A stretch of DNA of 64,000 bases, taken from the NCBI RefSeq assembly GCF_014084045.1, contig NZ_CP043732.1:1674001-1738000 (forward strand). The letters run 5' to 3'. The notes beneath the pieces are model-generated. The model was given only the letters and a program-made list of their open reading frames with translations. It made no database searches and had not been told where the DNA came from. Both the position numbers and the translations under genes were made by a program. This document shows positions 34,760 to 44,051 of this stretch, one piece after another. This stretch comes from Microbacterium esteraromaticum (GTDB taxonomy: Bacteria > Actinomycetota > Actinomycetes > Actinomycetales > Microbacteriaceae). The stretch's first letter is position 1. Each line of letters begins with the position of its first letter.

Positions 34760-35947
34760 ATGCCAACGCACGCTCTGTCCGCAGTTCCGCTCGACGTCGT
34801 GGAAGGATCAGTGCGCGGCGCCCTCGAGATCGAGCGTACCCCGGAGGGAATCGCGCCCCGGAGGCTGCCCAGCTGGACGCGCGCACAGTACGGTTCCCCG
34901 GTCATGGAGTGGGTTGCGAACCAGACGACCGGGGTGCACCTGGACTTCGTGACGTCCGCTGATGCGATCCAGTTCGACGTCATGATCACTCGCAATCTCT
35001 CGGTGGGGATCGACAGCTCGGAGAGGCGTTCCACCTTCGTCGCGGTGGTCGACGGCGTGGAGACCGATCGAGTCGCGCTCGATGAAGGGCATCGGCTGTG
35101 GGTGCGCGAAGACAAGAGCCACACGGAGGAGCCGGGAGCGGCCTCGCGCTTCTCGCTTCGGCTCGGTCCATCCGCAGGTTCCGAGCGTCGAGTGGTGATC
35201 TGGCTGCCGCACAACAGCTGGGTCGAGATCCGAGGGATGCGCGCGTCGGCTCCGCTGCTGCCCGCCCCTTCGCGCGGCGAGCTCACCTGGTTGCATCACG
35301 GCAGCTCGATCAGTCACGGCACGAACGCCGCCGGGCCCCAGGAGACCTGGCCGGCGATCGCAGCTGCAGGACTCGGGGTGGACGTCATCAACCTCGGGTT
35401 CAACGGCCAGGCGCTTCTCGACCCGTTCACCGCCCGGAGCATCCGCGACACCGCCGCCGACGTCATCACGCTCAAGATCGGGATCAACCTCGTGAACGGC
35501 GATTCGATGAGGGCGAGGACATTGATCCCCGCCATCCACGGCTTCCTCGACACGATCCGCGAGGGGCATCCGCACACGCCGATCGTGTTCATCTCGCCGA
35601 TCGCCTGCCCCATCCACGAGGACATCCCCGGCCCCACCGTCGTGATCGAGGAGGGGACGACGGAGCTGTGCTTCGGCACGCCGAGGGCACTCGACGAGAA
35701 CGATGGGGTGCTGACGCTGCGGAGGATCCGGGCGCTCGCGGAGCGAGCGATCGGCCAGAGAGCCACGTCCGACTCCCGACTGTTCTACATGGACGGACGC
35801 GATCTCTTCACCGAGCACGACGCGCACCTTCTGTATGACAACCTGCATCCGGACGGCGACGGCTACCGGCTCATGGGGGAGCGGTTCGCCGCACTCGCAC
35901 GAACCACGGGTTCGGCGCTGGCCGCGGCCTTCGAGATCGCCTCGTGA
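34760..35947 (+). CDS. SGNH/GDSL-family hydrolase
   Basis: A 395-residue protein. The N-terminal 170 residues form a beta-rich module. The C-terminal SGNH hydrolase domain has the nucleophile block LTWLHHGSSISHG, the Gly block INLGFNGQALLDP, the Asn block LKIGINLVN and the Asp-x-x-His block YDNLHPDGDGY. No signal peptide is visible. The substrate could be an acyl ester or a peptidoglycan O-acetyl group, the latter suggested only by the neighbours. It is divergent from RidA and convergent with the ornithine-cyclodeaminase-like gene. Confidence 0.82.
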   Translation: MPTHALSAVPLDVVEGSVRGALEIERTPEGIAPRRLPSWTRAQYGSPVMEWVANQTTGVHLDFVTSADAIQFDVMITRNLSVGIDSSERRSTFVAVVDGVETDRVALDEGHRLWVREDKSHTEEPGAASRFSLRLGPSAGSERRVVIWLPHNSWVEIRGMRASAPLLPAPSRGELTWLHHGSSISHGTNAAGPQETWPAIAAAGLGVDVINLGFNGQALLDPFTARSIRDTAADVITLKIGINLVNGDSMRARTLIPAIHGFLDTIREGHPHTPIVFISPIACPIHEDIPGPTVVIEEGTTELCFGTPRALDENDGVLTLRRIRALAERAIGQRATSDSRLFYMDGRDLFTEHDAHLLYDNLHPDGDGYRLMGERFAALARTTGSALAAAFEIAS

Positions 35948-35963
35948 TCAGCGGGCCGAAGGC

Positions 35964-36917
35964 CTAGACGGCGCCGGCGCCATCCCGGGGTCGCACGGCT
36001 CGGAAGAGCTCTGCGGCGACCACGAGATCCTCCCAGGCCATTCCGGTGCTCTTGAAGACGCGCGGTCTGCGGGGGTCGACTTCGCGCACGCCCAGGACGA
36101 TATCGCGCAGAGGGACGATCGACGCCGGATCCACGTCCCCCGCGGACACCGGGATCATCACGTCCCCGGCCTCGCGCAACGCCGTGGCGATGTCTTCGAC
36201 GACGACCTGAGCGCGACTCAGGAGAGCAGAATCCAGTTCCCGGGCGGCCGGCTCATGCGAGCCGACGGCGATGGTGCACGAGTCCGAGGGCACCAGCTCT
36301 CCGTCGAAGAGCGGATCGCGTGCCGTCGTGGCACAGACGATGAGCTGGGCGTCGCGGACATCGCTGCTCGTCCCGGTTCCCGCCTCGGTTCCTTCCGCAC
36401 GCAGCTTCGCCGCGAAGCTCGAGGCACGCTCCGCGTTCCTCGCCACGATCGTCACGCGCCCGATCGATCGGACGGCCTTCATCGCGGCGACATGGCCGTC
36501 GGCTTGCGGACCGGACCCGAAAACGACCATGTGCTCCACCTCGGCGGGGGCGAGCAGATCCGCTGCGGCGGCGGAGACGGCAGGGGTGCGCAGGGTCGTC
36601 AACGCGGCACCGTCGATGAGCGCGCTCGGCGTCAGGGTCTCCGCGTCCATCAGCAGATAGACGCCCTGGATGCGCTCTCTGCCCCTCTCCGGGTTCGCCG
36701 GCGCGACGCTCGCGACCTTGACGCCGAAGAACTCGGCGGAGTCGCTCGGCATGATCAGCACCTGGCCGTGCGACACGGGGAGAACGCTGCGTTCGAAGTC
36801 GTCTGCCGGATCCGCTCCCCCTCGGAGGTGGCGCTGGATGGCGCGGACCGCGTCGAGCACGGTGACCCGCTCGAAGACCTCAGAGGCCGGGATCCAGAGC
36901 ATGTCGGAAGCAGTCAT
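35964..36917 (-). CDS. Ornithine cyclodeaminase / mu-crystallin family protein
   Basis: A 317-residue NAD(P)-dependent enzyme. The N-terminal domain has the catalytic-region stretch VKVASVAPANPERGRERIQGVYLL. The Rossmann domain contains VEHMVVFGSGPQADGHVAAM, and the conserved acid lies in VGSHEPAARELDSALL. The family includes ornithine cyclodeaminase, alanine dehydrogenase and ketimine/pyrroline-2-carboxylate reductases. GGAGGGAG lies before the ATG. In this cluster it may reduce cyclic or linear imino acids from D-lysine, D-ornithine or diaminopimelate breakdown. This is inference. Confidence 0.87.
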   Translation of the reverse strand: MTASDMLWIPASEVFERVTVLDAVRAIQRHLRGGADPADDFERSVLPVSHGQVLIMPSDSAEFFGVKVASVAPANPERGRERIQGVYLLMDAETLTPSALIDGAALTTLRTPAVSAAAADLLAPAEVEHMVVFGSGPQADGHVAAMKAVRSIGRVTIVARNAERASSFAAKLRAEGTEAGTGTSSDVRDAQLIVCATTARDPLFDGELVPSDSCTIAVGSHEPAARELDSALLSRAQVVVEDIATALREAGDVMIPVSAGDVDPASIVPLRDIVLGVREVDPRRPRVFKSTGMAWEDLVVAAELFRAVRPRDGAGAV

Positions 36918-36997
36918 GTGGGTGAACTCCCTCCGGAGAGCCGATCTCCCTTGATGAGGAGCCTGTTCTTCTTCGATCCTGTCATGCCGATGCCGTC

Positions 36998-38668
36998 CTA
37001 GCGGCCCGCGAGCGAGTATCCGGGGATCGCCGCGATGAGCTGACGCGTGTATGTCTCCTGCGGTGCGTCGAAGATCGCATCCGGTTCGCCGCTCTCGACG
37101 ACCTTCCCCGCCTGCATGACGTAGACGTAGTGCGAGACCAGCCGGACGACCGCGAGGTCGTGGCTGATGAACAGATAGGAGAGCCCGCGCTCGCGCTGCA
37201 GCGACACCATGAGGTCGAGGATCTGCTCCTGGACCAGCACATCCAGCGCGCTCACGGCCTCGTCCATGACGACGAGCTCAGGGTCGAGAGCAAGGGCACG
37301 GGCGATCGCGATGCGCTGCCGCTGCCCGCCGGAGAGCTCGTGGGGGAAGCGGTCGACATACGAGCGCGGGAGCGCGACCTGATCCAGCAGCTCGACGACG
37401 GCCTTCTTCCGACTCGCCGCATTGCCGATCCGGTGGACGCGCAGCGGTTCGTCGATCACCTGCTCGATCGTGTACCGCGGATCGAGCGAGGCGTACGGAT
37501 TCTGGAACACCGGCTGCACGGACCGCCGGAACTCGAGCAGGCGCCTGCGCGAGAACGTCGAGATCTCCTCGCCGCGGAAGCGGACGGATCCGCTGTCCGC
37601 GTCTTCGAGCTTCAGCGCGAGGCGCGCCGTCGTCGACTTGCCTGAGCCGGATTCGCCGACGATCGCGACCGTCTGACCTTTCGGGACGGTCAGGCTCACA
37701 CCGTCGAGCGCGAGGAACGGCTCGGACCTCCCGCGGATCCGGTACTTCTTGACCGCGTCGGTCACCTGGATCAGTGGTTCGCTCGCACCTTCCGCTCCTC
37801 CGCCCGCACCGTCGTCGCTCTCCTGGAGCACAGGCGCGACCTTCGCGCTCGCCATGCCGGGGGCGGCGGCGAGCAGTCGCTTGGTGTACTCGTGCTGCGG
37901 GTTGGCGACGAGCTCGGAGGCGAGTCCTGTCTCCACGATCTCCCCGCGGAACATGACCGCGACCCGATCGGCACGCTCTGCCGCGAGCGCGAGATCATGC
38001 GTGATCAACAGCACCGCGGTACCCATCTCGGTCGCGAGTGCGCCCATCTGGTCGAGCACGAGCCGCTGTACGGTGACGTCGAGGGCAGACGTCGGCTCAT
38101 CGGCGAGCAGCAGCTCAGGGCGGCATGCGAGCGCCGTCGCGATGAGGACGCGCTGGCGCATGCCACCGGAGAACTCGTGGGGGTACTGGCCGAATCGGCT
38201 GGTCGCATCGGAGATGCCCGCGTGCTCGAGGAGGGCGATCGTCTCCTGCTTCGCCGCGTCGCCCTTGGCGCGACCATGCACTTCCAGCGCCTCGACGATC
38301 TGCTTGCCGATCTTCATCGCCGGATTCAGGTTCGTCATCGGGTCCTGCGGCACGAGACCGATGCGGTTCCCGCGGATGCCGGCCATCGCCTTCTCGCCCA
38401 TCGCGGTGATGTCGAGTTCTTTCAGGGTGATGGAGCCCGCGACGATCCTCCCGTTGTCGGCCAGGAGGCGGTTGACGCAGGCCGCGAGCGTCGACTTGCC
38501 TGAGCCGGACTCGCCGACCACGGCGACGGTCTCCCCGGCGGCGACGTCGAGGTCCACGTTGCGGATCGCCTCGATCTCGCCCCGCGAGGTCGAGAACGCG
38601 ACGGTCAGGCCGCGGATGGTCAGTACAGGGTTCGAGGCGGGCGCCGAGTCGAGGCCGGCAGTGCTCAT
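36998..38668 (-). CDS. Peptide ABC importer ATPase, two domains fused (second operon)
   Basis: A 556-residue fused DppD-DppF ATPase. The first half has GESGSGKSTLAAC, SGGMRQRVLIA, LLLADEPTSALD and LITHDLALAAE. The second has GESGSGKSTTARL, LSGGQRQRIAIA, LVVMDEAVSALD and FISHDLAVVR. In the second Walker B the usual Pro is replaced by Ala (DEAVS). It overlaps the stop of the preceding hydrolase gene (ATGA) and is the last gene of the minus-strand muropeptide operon. This order, with the ATPase separated from its permeases by three enzyme genes, is uncommon. Confidence 0.93.
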   Translation of the reverse strand: MSTAGLDSAPASNPVLTIRGLTVAFSTSRGEIEAIRNVDLDVAAGETVAVVGESGSGKSTLAACVNRLLADNGRIVAGSITLKELDITAMGEKAMAGIRGNRIGLVPQDPMTNLNPAMKIGKQIVEALEVHGRAKGDAAKQETIALLEHAGISDATSRFGQYPHEFSGGMRQRVLIATALACRPELLLADEPTSALDVTVQRLVLDQMGALATEMGTAVLLITHDLALAAERADRVAVMFRGEIVETGLASELVANPQHEYTKRLLAAAPGMASAKVAPVLQESDDGAGGGAEGASEPLIQVTDAVKKYRIRGRSEPFLALDGVSLTVPKGQTVAIVGESGSGKSTTARLALKLEDADSGSVRFRGEEISTFSRRRLLEFRRSVQPVFQNPYASLDPRYTIEQVIDEPLRVHRIGNAASRKKAVVELLDQVALPRSYVDRFPHELSGGQRQRIAIARALALDPELVVMDEAVSALDVLVQEQILDLMVSLQRERGLSYLFISHDLAVVRLVSHYVYVMQAGKVVESGEPDAIFDAPQETYTRQLIAAIPGYSLAGR

Positions 38669-39855
38669 CTCGTCGTGCCCCTTTCCGCCGCCTCGCCCGC
38701 CGGAGGATTGGGCGCCTCGGCGAGCGCGTCGACGGCCGCGTCGAACAGCACGTCGTAGATCGGATCGTTCCCGACGACGACGGGAAGCTCAGGGGTGTCA
38801 TCGCCGGCGACCGGGAGTCCTCCGACGGTGCCGTACAACCGCATCGCCGCACCGGCGACGACGATCTCGCGATCGAGCCCGAACGCGAACCAGGTTCCGG
38901 TGAATCCGGTGTGACCGAGCAGAGTGATCTGCTGCCCGGCCACGGGAAGGGTGTACCGGCGGAAGCCGATGGCCTGGCTCGGTTCGATCGTGCTCGGCGC
39001 GCTGAACTCGCGCAGCACCGCTTCCGATACGAACTCGCCGCCCCGCAGTGCCGACCCCAGCGTGATCAGGTCGTCGATGGTGGAGAACAGACCCGCATGC
39101 CCGGACACTCCGCCCAGGGCGTGGGCGGCGTTTCCGTCATTCACCTCACCGCGGACAGGGTGGTCCCGCCAGCCGTCGAAGCTCTCGGCCGCGAACGGCA
39201 CGGGGTAGGGGCGGCCGGAGCGGATCATCACGTACTCGTAGGCGTCGCTGTCGGCTGCGGCTGCCGCCGACTCGGGTGGGACCGGACCGTAGCGGCTGCG
39301 GAGGCCGAGCGGATCGGCGACGAGCGTGCGATAGGCATCCTGCAGCGGCGAACCCGTCACCCGCTCGATGACCGCACCGGCGAGGATGAGGCCGAGATCG
39401 GAATAGCTGCGGGCGGTGCCGGGCGATGTGGCGAGCGGGAGCTCCTGCACGTGCGCGATGGCGCCGTCGCGATCGCGGGTCTCCATGTAGAGCGGCCACC
39501 ACGGAGGGAGTCCAGCGGTGTGGGTGAGGAGATCCGCGAGCGTGACGCGGTCCTTCTCCCCGCCGGCGAACCCCGGCAGGAAGGCGCCGACGCGGTCGGA
39601 GAGACGAAGGGCGCCGTCGTCGACGAGACGCATGATGATCGTCGTCGTCGAGGCGACCTTGGTGATCGAGGCGACATCGATGAGGTGTTCGCGTGACAGG
39701 GGCACCTCGACGGTGCCGGATCCCTGGAGCGCGGCGCGGCCGGCCGTCGCCACCTCGGTGCCCCGGCCCGTGCGGATGCCCACGATGGCGCTCGCCGGAT
39801 GCGTTCCGGCGTCGCCGAGCTCGAGGAGACGATCCGCAGCGCTCTGAACCGTCAT
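38665..39855 (-). CDS. Beta-lactamase-family serine hydrolase in the muropeptide operon
   Basis: A 396-residue penicillin-binding-fold hydrolase with Ser63-x-x-Lys66 (VASITKVAST), a second motif Tyr-Ser-Asp (SYSDLGLI) and a third motif His-Thr-Gly (LLGHTGFTG). The usual Asn of the second motif is Asp here. No signal peptide is present. It is translationally coupled to AnmK before it and the ATPase after it, so it should act on imported cell-wall fragments, perhaps as an esterase or D-peptidase. Related genes lie beside murQ or anmK in other Gram-positives. Confidence 0.85.
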   Translation of the reverse strand: MTVQSAADRLLELGDAGTHPASAIVGIRTGRGTEVATAGRAALQGSGTVEVPLSREHLIDVASITKVASTTTIIMRLVDDGALRLSDRVGAFLPGFAGGEKDRVTLADLLTHTAGLPPWWPLYMETRDRDGAIAHVQELPLATSPGTARSYSDLGLILAGAVIERVTGSPLQDAYRTLVADPLGLRSRYGPVPPESAAAAADSDAYEYVMIRSGRPYPVPFAAESFDGWRDHPVRGEVNDGNAAHALGGVSGHAGLFSTIDDLITLGSALRGGEFVSEAVLREFSAPSTIEPSQAIGFRRYTLPVAGQQITLLGHTGFTGTWFAFGLDREIVVAGAAMRLYGTVGGLPVAGDDTPELPVVVGNDPIYDVLFDAAVDALAEAPNPPAGEAAERGTTR

Positions 39856-41090
39856 GCTGTTCTCCTGTCGATCGTCTCGAAACTCAGGTCGGGCATGCTC
39901 GTGAGCCCCTCTCCCCGCGGGATGGTCCCGCTGGGGCCCGGCTCGATCCGGCCGAGCACGCGCTCGCCGGCGGCCCCCGTGCAGCTCGGCACGTTGCCGG
40001 GCAGCCCGTGAGCCGTGGCCCAGCCGATGAGAGCGAAGGCGACCGCTTCCTTGATGTCCGAGTCGACTCCGAGATCGCCCGTGGTGTTCATCCGGACACC
40101 CGGCAGCAGTTCGGCGATCCGACGCATCAGCACAGGGTTCCTCACACCTCCACCGGAGGAGACGAGCACGTCCACGTCGGCGGCCCGGATCGCATCGGAG
40201 ACCGTGCGCGCCGTCAGCTCCGTGAGCGTGGCGACGAGGTCGACGAGCCGTGGCTCGGCTCGCCCGGAGTCGTCCGTTCCACGACGGGCGAGATGCTCAC
40301 GTACATAGGAGAGGTGGAACAGCTCCTTGCCCGAGCTCTTCGGCGCCGGCAGCGCATAGTAGGGCTCGGCGAGCAGGCTCGCCAGCAGTTCGTCGTCGAC
40401 GGTGCCGGCCGAGGCCAGGGCTCCGTCGACGTCGAAGGTATCCGTGGTCTCCGCCGAGTCCGTGACCACGGCGTCGATGAGCGCGTTCGCGGGGCCGATG
40501 TCCCAGGCGACCGGATCCTCGCCCTCGGAGATCACCGTCGCGTTCGAGATGCCCCCGAGATTCAGGGCGGCCGCACGCAGCCCTGAATCCACGAACGGAC
40601 GCAGCAGGATGCGATCGAGGAGCGGCACCAGCGGTGCTCCCTGTCCGCCGGCGGCGAGGTCGGCTGAGCGGATGTCCGAGAGCACCGGCACCCCGCTCGC
40701 CTCGGCGATCCACGCAGGCTGCCCGATCTGCAGGGTGCCCCGGGCCGCCCCGCCCTCGACCCAGTGGAACACCGTCTGCCCGTGGGAGCAGATGAGGTCG
40801 ACCGGGTCGTACCCTGCGTCTCCGTGTGCGGTGATGGCTGCGACGGCGGCACGGGCGAACTCCTGCCCGATCTCGGTGTCCAACTCGCAGACCGTGTCGA
40901 GGCCGACTCGGGAGGGAGGCAGCGCGGCGATGAGACGCTCGCGCAGCGCGGCCGGGTATGGCGTCGAGGCGCTGTGCTCGATCTGCGCACGCACGGCACC
41001 CGGGGCCGGCTCGTCTCCCGGGGTGAAGTTCACGATCGCGACGTCGATGCCGTCGTGGGATGTGCCTGAGATCATTCCGAGTACGCGCAT
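39852..41090 (-). CDS. anmK: Anhydro-N-acetylmuramic acid kinase
   Basis: A 412-residue kinase that opens the anhydro ring of anhMurNAc and phosphorylates it to MurNAc-6-phosphate using ATP. The N-terminal phosphate-binding motif is GMISGTSHDGIDVAIVNF. SHGQTVFHWVEGG, LNLGGISNATVI and the C-terminal LVSSGGGVRNPVLMRRI are family hallmarks. The stop overlaps the next gene by ATGA, and the start abuts the MurQ stop without a gap. The product is the substrate of MurQ, encoded immediately upstream. Its presence implies that the cell takes up fragments released by lytic transglycosylases. Confidence 0.95.
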   Translation of the reverse strand: MRVLGMISGTSHDGIDVAIVNFTPGDEPAPGAVRAQIEHSASTPYPAALRERLIAALPPSRVGLDTVCELDTEIGQEFARAAVAAITAHGDAGYDPVDLICSHGQTVFHWVEGGAARGTLQIGQPAWIAEASGVPVLSDIRSADLAAGGQGAPLVPLLDRILLRPFVDSGLRAAALNLGGISNATVISEGEDPVAWDIGPANALIDAVVTDSAETTDTFDVDGALASAGTVDDELLASLLAEPYYALPAPKSSGKELFHLSYVREHLARRGTDDSGRAEPRLVDLVATLTELTARTVSDAIRAADVDVLVSSGGGVRNPVLMRRIAELLPGVRMNTTGDLGVDSDIKEAVAFALIGWATAHGLPGNVPSCTGAAGERVLGRIEPGPSGTIPRGEGLTSMPDLSFETIDRRTA

Positions 41091-42095
41091 CTAGCGGCGT
41101 TCCTTTCCTGAGAGGGCGGATGCGGTCGCGTCCGTGATCACCTTGCGCAGCATGCCACCTGAGGCTTCGAGCTCACGGCGCGCGGCGTCGACGCCCAGTC
41201 CGGTCGCGATGGTGGCGATCGCGAGCTTCGCATTCCAGTCGGCGACCTCGAGGGCCGTGCGAGCGACCGCGTTGTCCGCTCCGGTGGCGAGCATGACGAT
41301 GCGGACGGCACGATGGACGAGCTTCGCGTTCGAGGCCTTCACATCGACCATGAGCGTCTTGTAGGTCTTGCCGAGGCCGATCATGGTGATCGTCGAGAAC
41401 ATGTTCAGCACCATCTTGGTCGCCGTCCCCGCGCCGAGACGGGTCGAGCCCGTCACGATCTCGGGGCCGACGTCCAGCTCGATCCCGAAGTCGACCATGC
41501 TCGAAATCGGCGCCTCCGTGTTGCACACCAGCCCCACGGTCAGCGCCCCGTGCGCCGTCGCGTGGCGCAGCGCCCCCACCACATACGGAGTCCGACCACT
41601 CGAGGCGATGCCGACGACCGTGTCGAGCGGCCCGGGGGCGAACTGCGCAAGATCCGCAGCGCCGCTCTCCTCGCTGTCCTCCGCCGCTTCGATCGAGCTG
41701 ACGAGCGCGTTCGGTCCTCCTGCGATCAGGCCGATCACGACATCCCCGCTGGTGCCGAACGTGGGCGGCACCTCAGAGGCGTCCAGGACGCCGAGGCGTC
41801 CGCTCGTCCCCGCTCCGACATAGATGAGCCGGCCTCCGGCGCGCATCCGCGTGGACGTCGCCTCGATCGCGGCCGAGATGACCGGCGCGGCCTCGCGCAC
41901 GCTCTCGGCGATCCGCGCATCCCTGTCGTTCATCATCGCGACCAGCTCCGACGCGCTGAGCGCGTCGAGCATCAGCTCATCGTCGAGCACTCGCTCGGTG
42001 GCGAGGCCCTCGAGTTCGGCATCCAGTGCGGTCTGCTCGTCGGTGAGCCCGATCGACGTGCGTCGTTCCTGCCCGCCCGTGGCGTGTCCGGTCAT
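41091..42095 (-). CDS. murQ: N-acetylmuramic acid 6-phosphate etherase
   Basis: A 334-residue SIS-domain lyase that removes D-lactate from MurNAc-6-phosphate to give GlcNAc-6-phosphate. The core GRLIYVGAGTSGRLGVLDA is followed by SEVPPTFGT, EDSEESGAADLAQF and VGIASSGRTPYVVG, all diagnostic. A C-terminal domain with VDVKASNAKLVHRAVRIV is present. The ATG at 42095 shares one base with the permease stop (TGATG). A 36-residue upstream extension would run into the permease gene and is rejected. It acts directly after AnmK. Confidence 0.96.
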   Translation of the reverse strand: MTGHATGGQERRTSIGLTDEQTALDAELEGLATERVLDDELMLDALSASELVAMMNDRDARIAESVREAAPVISAAIEATSTRMRAGGRLIYVGAGTSGRLGVLDASEVPPTFGTSGDVVIGLIAGGPNALVSSIEAAEDSEESGAADLAQFAPGPLDTVVGIASSGRTPYVVGALRHATAHGALTVGLVCNTEAPISSMVDFGIELDVGPEIVTGSTRLGAGTATKMVLNMFSTITMIGLGKTYKTLMVDVKASNAKLVHRAVRIVMLATGADNAVARTALEVADWNAKLAIATIATGLGVDAARRELEASGGMLRKVITDATASALSGKERR

Positions 42096-42988
42096 CAGCG
42101 GCCTCCGGTCTTCGGGTCGAGGGCCGTGCGCAGACTGTCGCCCATCAGGTTCAGGCCGATGACGGCGCATATGAGCGCCGCACCGGGAAAGAGCAGCATC
42201 CACGGCGCGATGCTCGACAGCGTCTGCGCTTCGTAGACCATCCCGCCCAACGAGGCCGCCGGCGGCGGGGTGCCGAATCCGAGGAAGCTCAGCGACGCCT
42301 CAGTGAGGATCGCCCACGACAGCGACAGGGTCACCTGCACCACGAGGACACCGCGCATGTTCGGGATCACGTGCTCCATGAGCGTCGAGAGCCGGCTGCG
42401 TCCGATCGCGGTCGACGCGACGACGTACTCGGCACTCCGCAGGCTCAGGACGGGCCCCCGTGCGACGCGGGCGAAGATCGGCATGTACACGATGGCGATG
42501 GCGATGGCGACGGTGAGCCAGCTCCGCTCCAGGCTCGCCGCGAGCGCCAGGGCCAGCAGCAGGGACGGGAACGCGAAGAGCACGTTGTTCACGATGCCGA
42601 CGGCGCGGTCGACCAGGCCGAGATAGAAGCCTGCGATCACCCCGAGGAAGGTCCCCGCCACGAAGGCGAACGCGACTGAGACGATCGCGATGACGAGAGA
42701 GCTCGCGAGACCGGCGCAGATGCGTGAGAAGGTGTCGCGGCCGAACTGATCCGTGCCGAACCAGTGCTCGGAGCTCGGCGGCATCAGCGCCTGGGAGATG
42801 TTCTGCGCTGCCGGGTCGTGCGGGAGCAGTCCGATCGCCGAGAGCAGGGAGAGGACGACGACGATGGCCATCAGGACGATCGCGACGATGCCCGAGACCG
42901 ATCGGAACGCGGTGCGCCACACACGCGAGCGACGACCCGCATCGATCGCGACCTCGGGCACGAGGTCCATTCCCGCTGCGGCGCTCAT
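42095..42988 (-). CDS. Peptide/muropeptide ABC importer permease, DppC-like
   Basis: A 297-residue permease. The signature SEHWFGTDQFGRDTFSRICAG is followed by an EAA loop (EYVVASTAIGRSRLSTLMEHVIPN) and the C-terminal TEASLSFLGFGTPPPAASLG. Both ends overlap neighbouring genes, ATGA with DppB and TGATG with murQ. It pairs with the DppB-like permease and, by position, should import cell-wall peptides or sugar peptides. Confidence 0.92.
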   Translation of the reverse strand: MSAAAGMDLVPEVAIDAGRRSRVWRTAFRSVSGIVAIVLMAIVVVLSLLSAIGLLPHDPAAQNISQALMPPSSEHWFGTDQFGRDTFSRICAGLASSLVIAIVSVAFAFVAGTFLGVIAGFYLGLVDRAVGIVNNVLFAFPSLLLALALAASLERSWLTVAIAIAIVYMPIFARVARGPVLSLRSAEYVVASTAIGRSRLSTLMEHVIPNMRGVLVVQVTLSLSWAILTEASLSFLGFGTPPPAASLGGMVYEAQTLSSIAPWMLLFPGAALICAVIGLNLMGDSLRTALDPKTGGR

Positions 42989-43962
42989 TGAACACGCACC
43001 TTCGGGTCGACGACGCGATAGAGCAGATCAGTGAGCAGATTAACCAGCACGAACATCGTCGCGATGATGAGGACCGTGCTCTGCACCACGGCGTACTCCT
43101 TCTGGTTCAGGCCGAGCAGGGTCTGTCGTCCGATGCCGGGGATGGCGAAGATCTGCTCGACGAGGAGCGCGCCGCCCAGCAGGAAGCCGAACTGCAGGCC
43201 GGTCATCGTCACGACGGGGATCAGCGCGTTGCGCAGCACATGCCGCACCTGCAGCCGCCTAGCGGGCACGCCTTTGGCTCGGGCAGTGCGGATGTAGTCC
43301 TCTGAGCGGATCTCCAGGATCGCTGTTCGGGTGGTCTGAAGCACGGGCGACGCGATGCTGATGCCGAGCACCAGAGAGGGCAGGAGCATCTGCTGCAGGT
43401 TCAGCAGCGGATCCTCGAAGAGCGTGGCGTAGCCGGCGCCGTTCGGGTACCAGCCCCACACATCGGCCACCCAGCTCCCCAGCACGGTGGCGAGCAGGAA
43501 GGTGGGGATCGAGAGGGCCAGGAGGCTGCCCGCCTGCGTGAGGTTGTCGGCGATCCCGCCGGGGCGGTTCGCGGCGTACATCCCGCCCGGGATGCCGATC
43601 GCGAGGCCGATGATGATCGAGATGATGGCCAGCTCGAACGTGTTCGGCAGGGCCTGGGCTGTCATCGCCGCGACCGTCTGGTGGGAGGTGGTGTTGATGC
43701 CGAGGTTTCCGGTGAGCACGCCGCCCAGCCACGTGAAGTACTGCACGACGAGTGGCTCGTCGATGCCGTAGTACGCCCGGAGCTGGGCGATCTGCTCGGG
43801 GGAGAGCGCGCCTGCCTCTGTGCCGTATGCGGCGGTGATCTGGTCGCCTGGCACGACGCGCAGGATGATGAACGTCAGGATCGACACCCCGATCAGGGTG
43901 AGGATCGCCTCGCCCAGGCGCCGGGTGACCGGATGACGGAGGGTGTGCATCAGTGCTGTCAT
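42985..43962 (-). CDS. Peptide/muropeptide ABC importer permease, DppB-like
   Basis: A 325-residue permease with six helices. The first helix is followed by the typical RVVPGDQITAAYG. The coupling loop reads IRTARAKGVPARRLQVRHVLRN, and the C-terminus ends in the family-type LLTDLLYRVVDPKVRV. It follows the binding-protein gene after a 96-base gap that holds a perfect 15-base hairpin. It is co-transcribed with the DppC-like gene and murQ. Confidence 0.92.
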   Translation of the reverse strand: MTALMHTLRHPVTRRLGEAILTLIGVSILTFIILRVVPGDQITAAYGTEAGALSPEQIAQLRAYYGIDEPLVVQYFTWLGGVLTGNLGINTTSHQTVAAMTAQALPNTFELAIISIIIGLAIGIPGGMYAANRPGGIADNLTQAGSLLALSIPTFLLATVLGSWVADVWGWYPNGAGYATLFEDPLLNLQQMLLPSLVLGISIASPVLQTTRTAILEIRSEDYIRTARAKGVPARRLQVRHVLRNALIPVVTMTGLQFGFLLGGALLVEQIFAIPGIGRQTLLGLNQKEYAVVQSTVLIIATMFVLVNLLTDLLYRVVDPKVRVQ

Positions 43963-44018
43963 GTGGGAGTCCGGTCCTCGAGCGGTCAGTCTTTCCCAGG
44001 GTGGGGAGAACAGGAAAT

Positions 44019-44051
44019 GTGGTGGGGGACGGACACTCCGTCCCCCACCAC
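44019..44051 (-). terminator. Perfect 15-bp hairpin between binding protein and permease genes
   Basis: GTGGTGGGGGACGGA (44019-44033) pairs with every base of 44037-44051 around CAC. It begins eight bases after the binding-protein stop. Only a short T-rich stretch follows on the minus strand, so it probably acts as a partial terminator or an mRNA 3' stabiliser favouring the binding protein. Confidence 0.75.
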
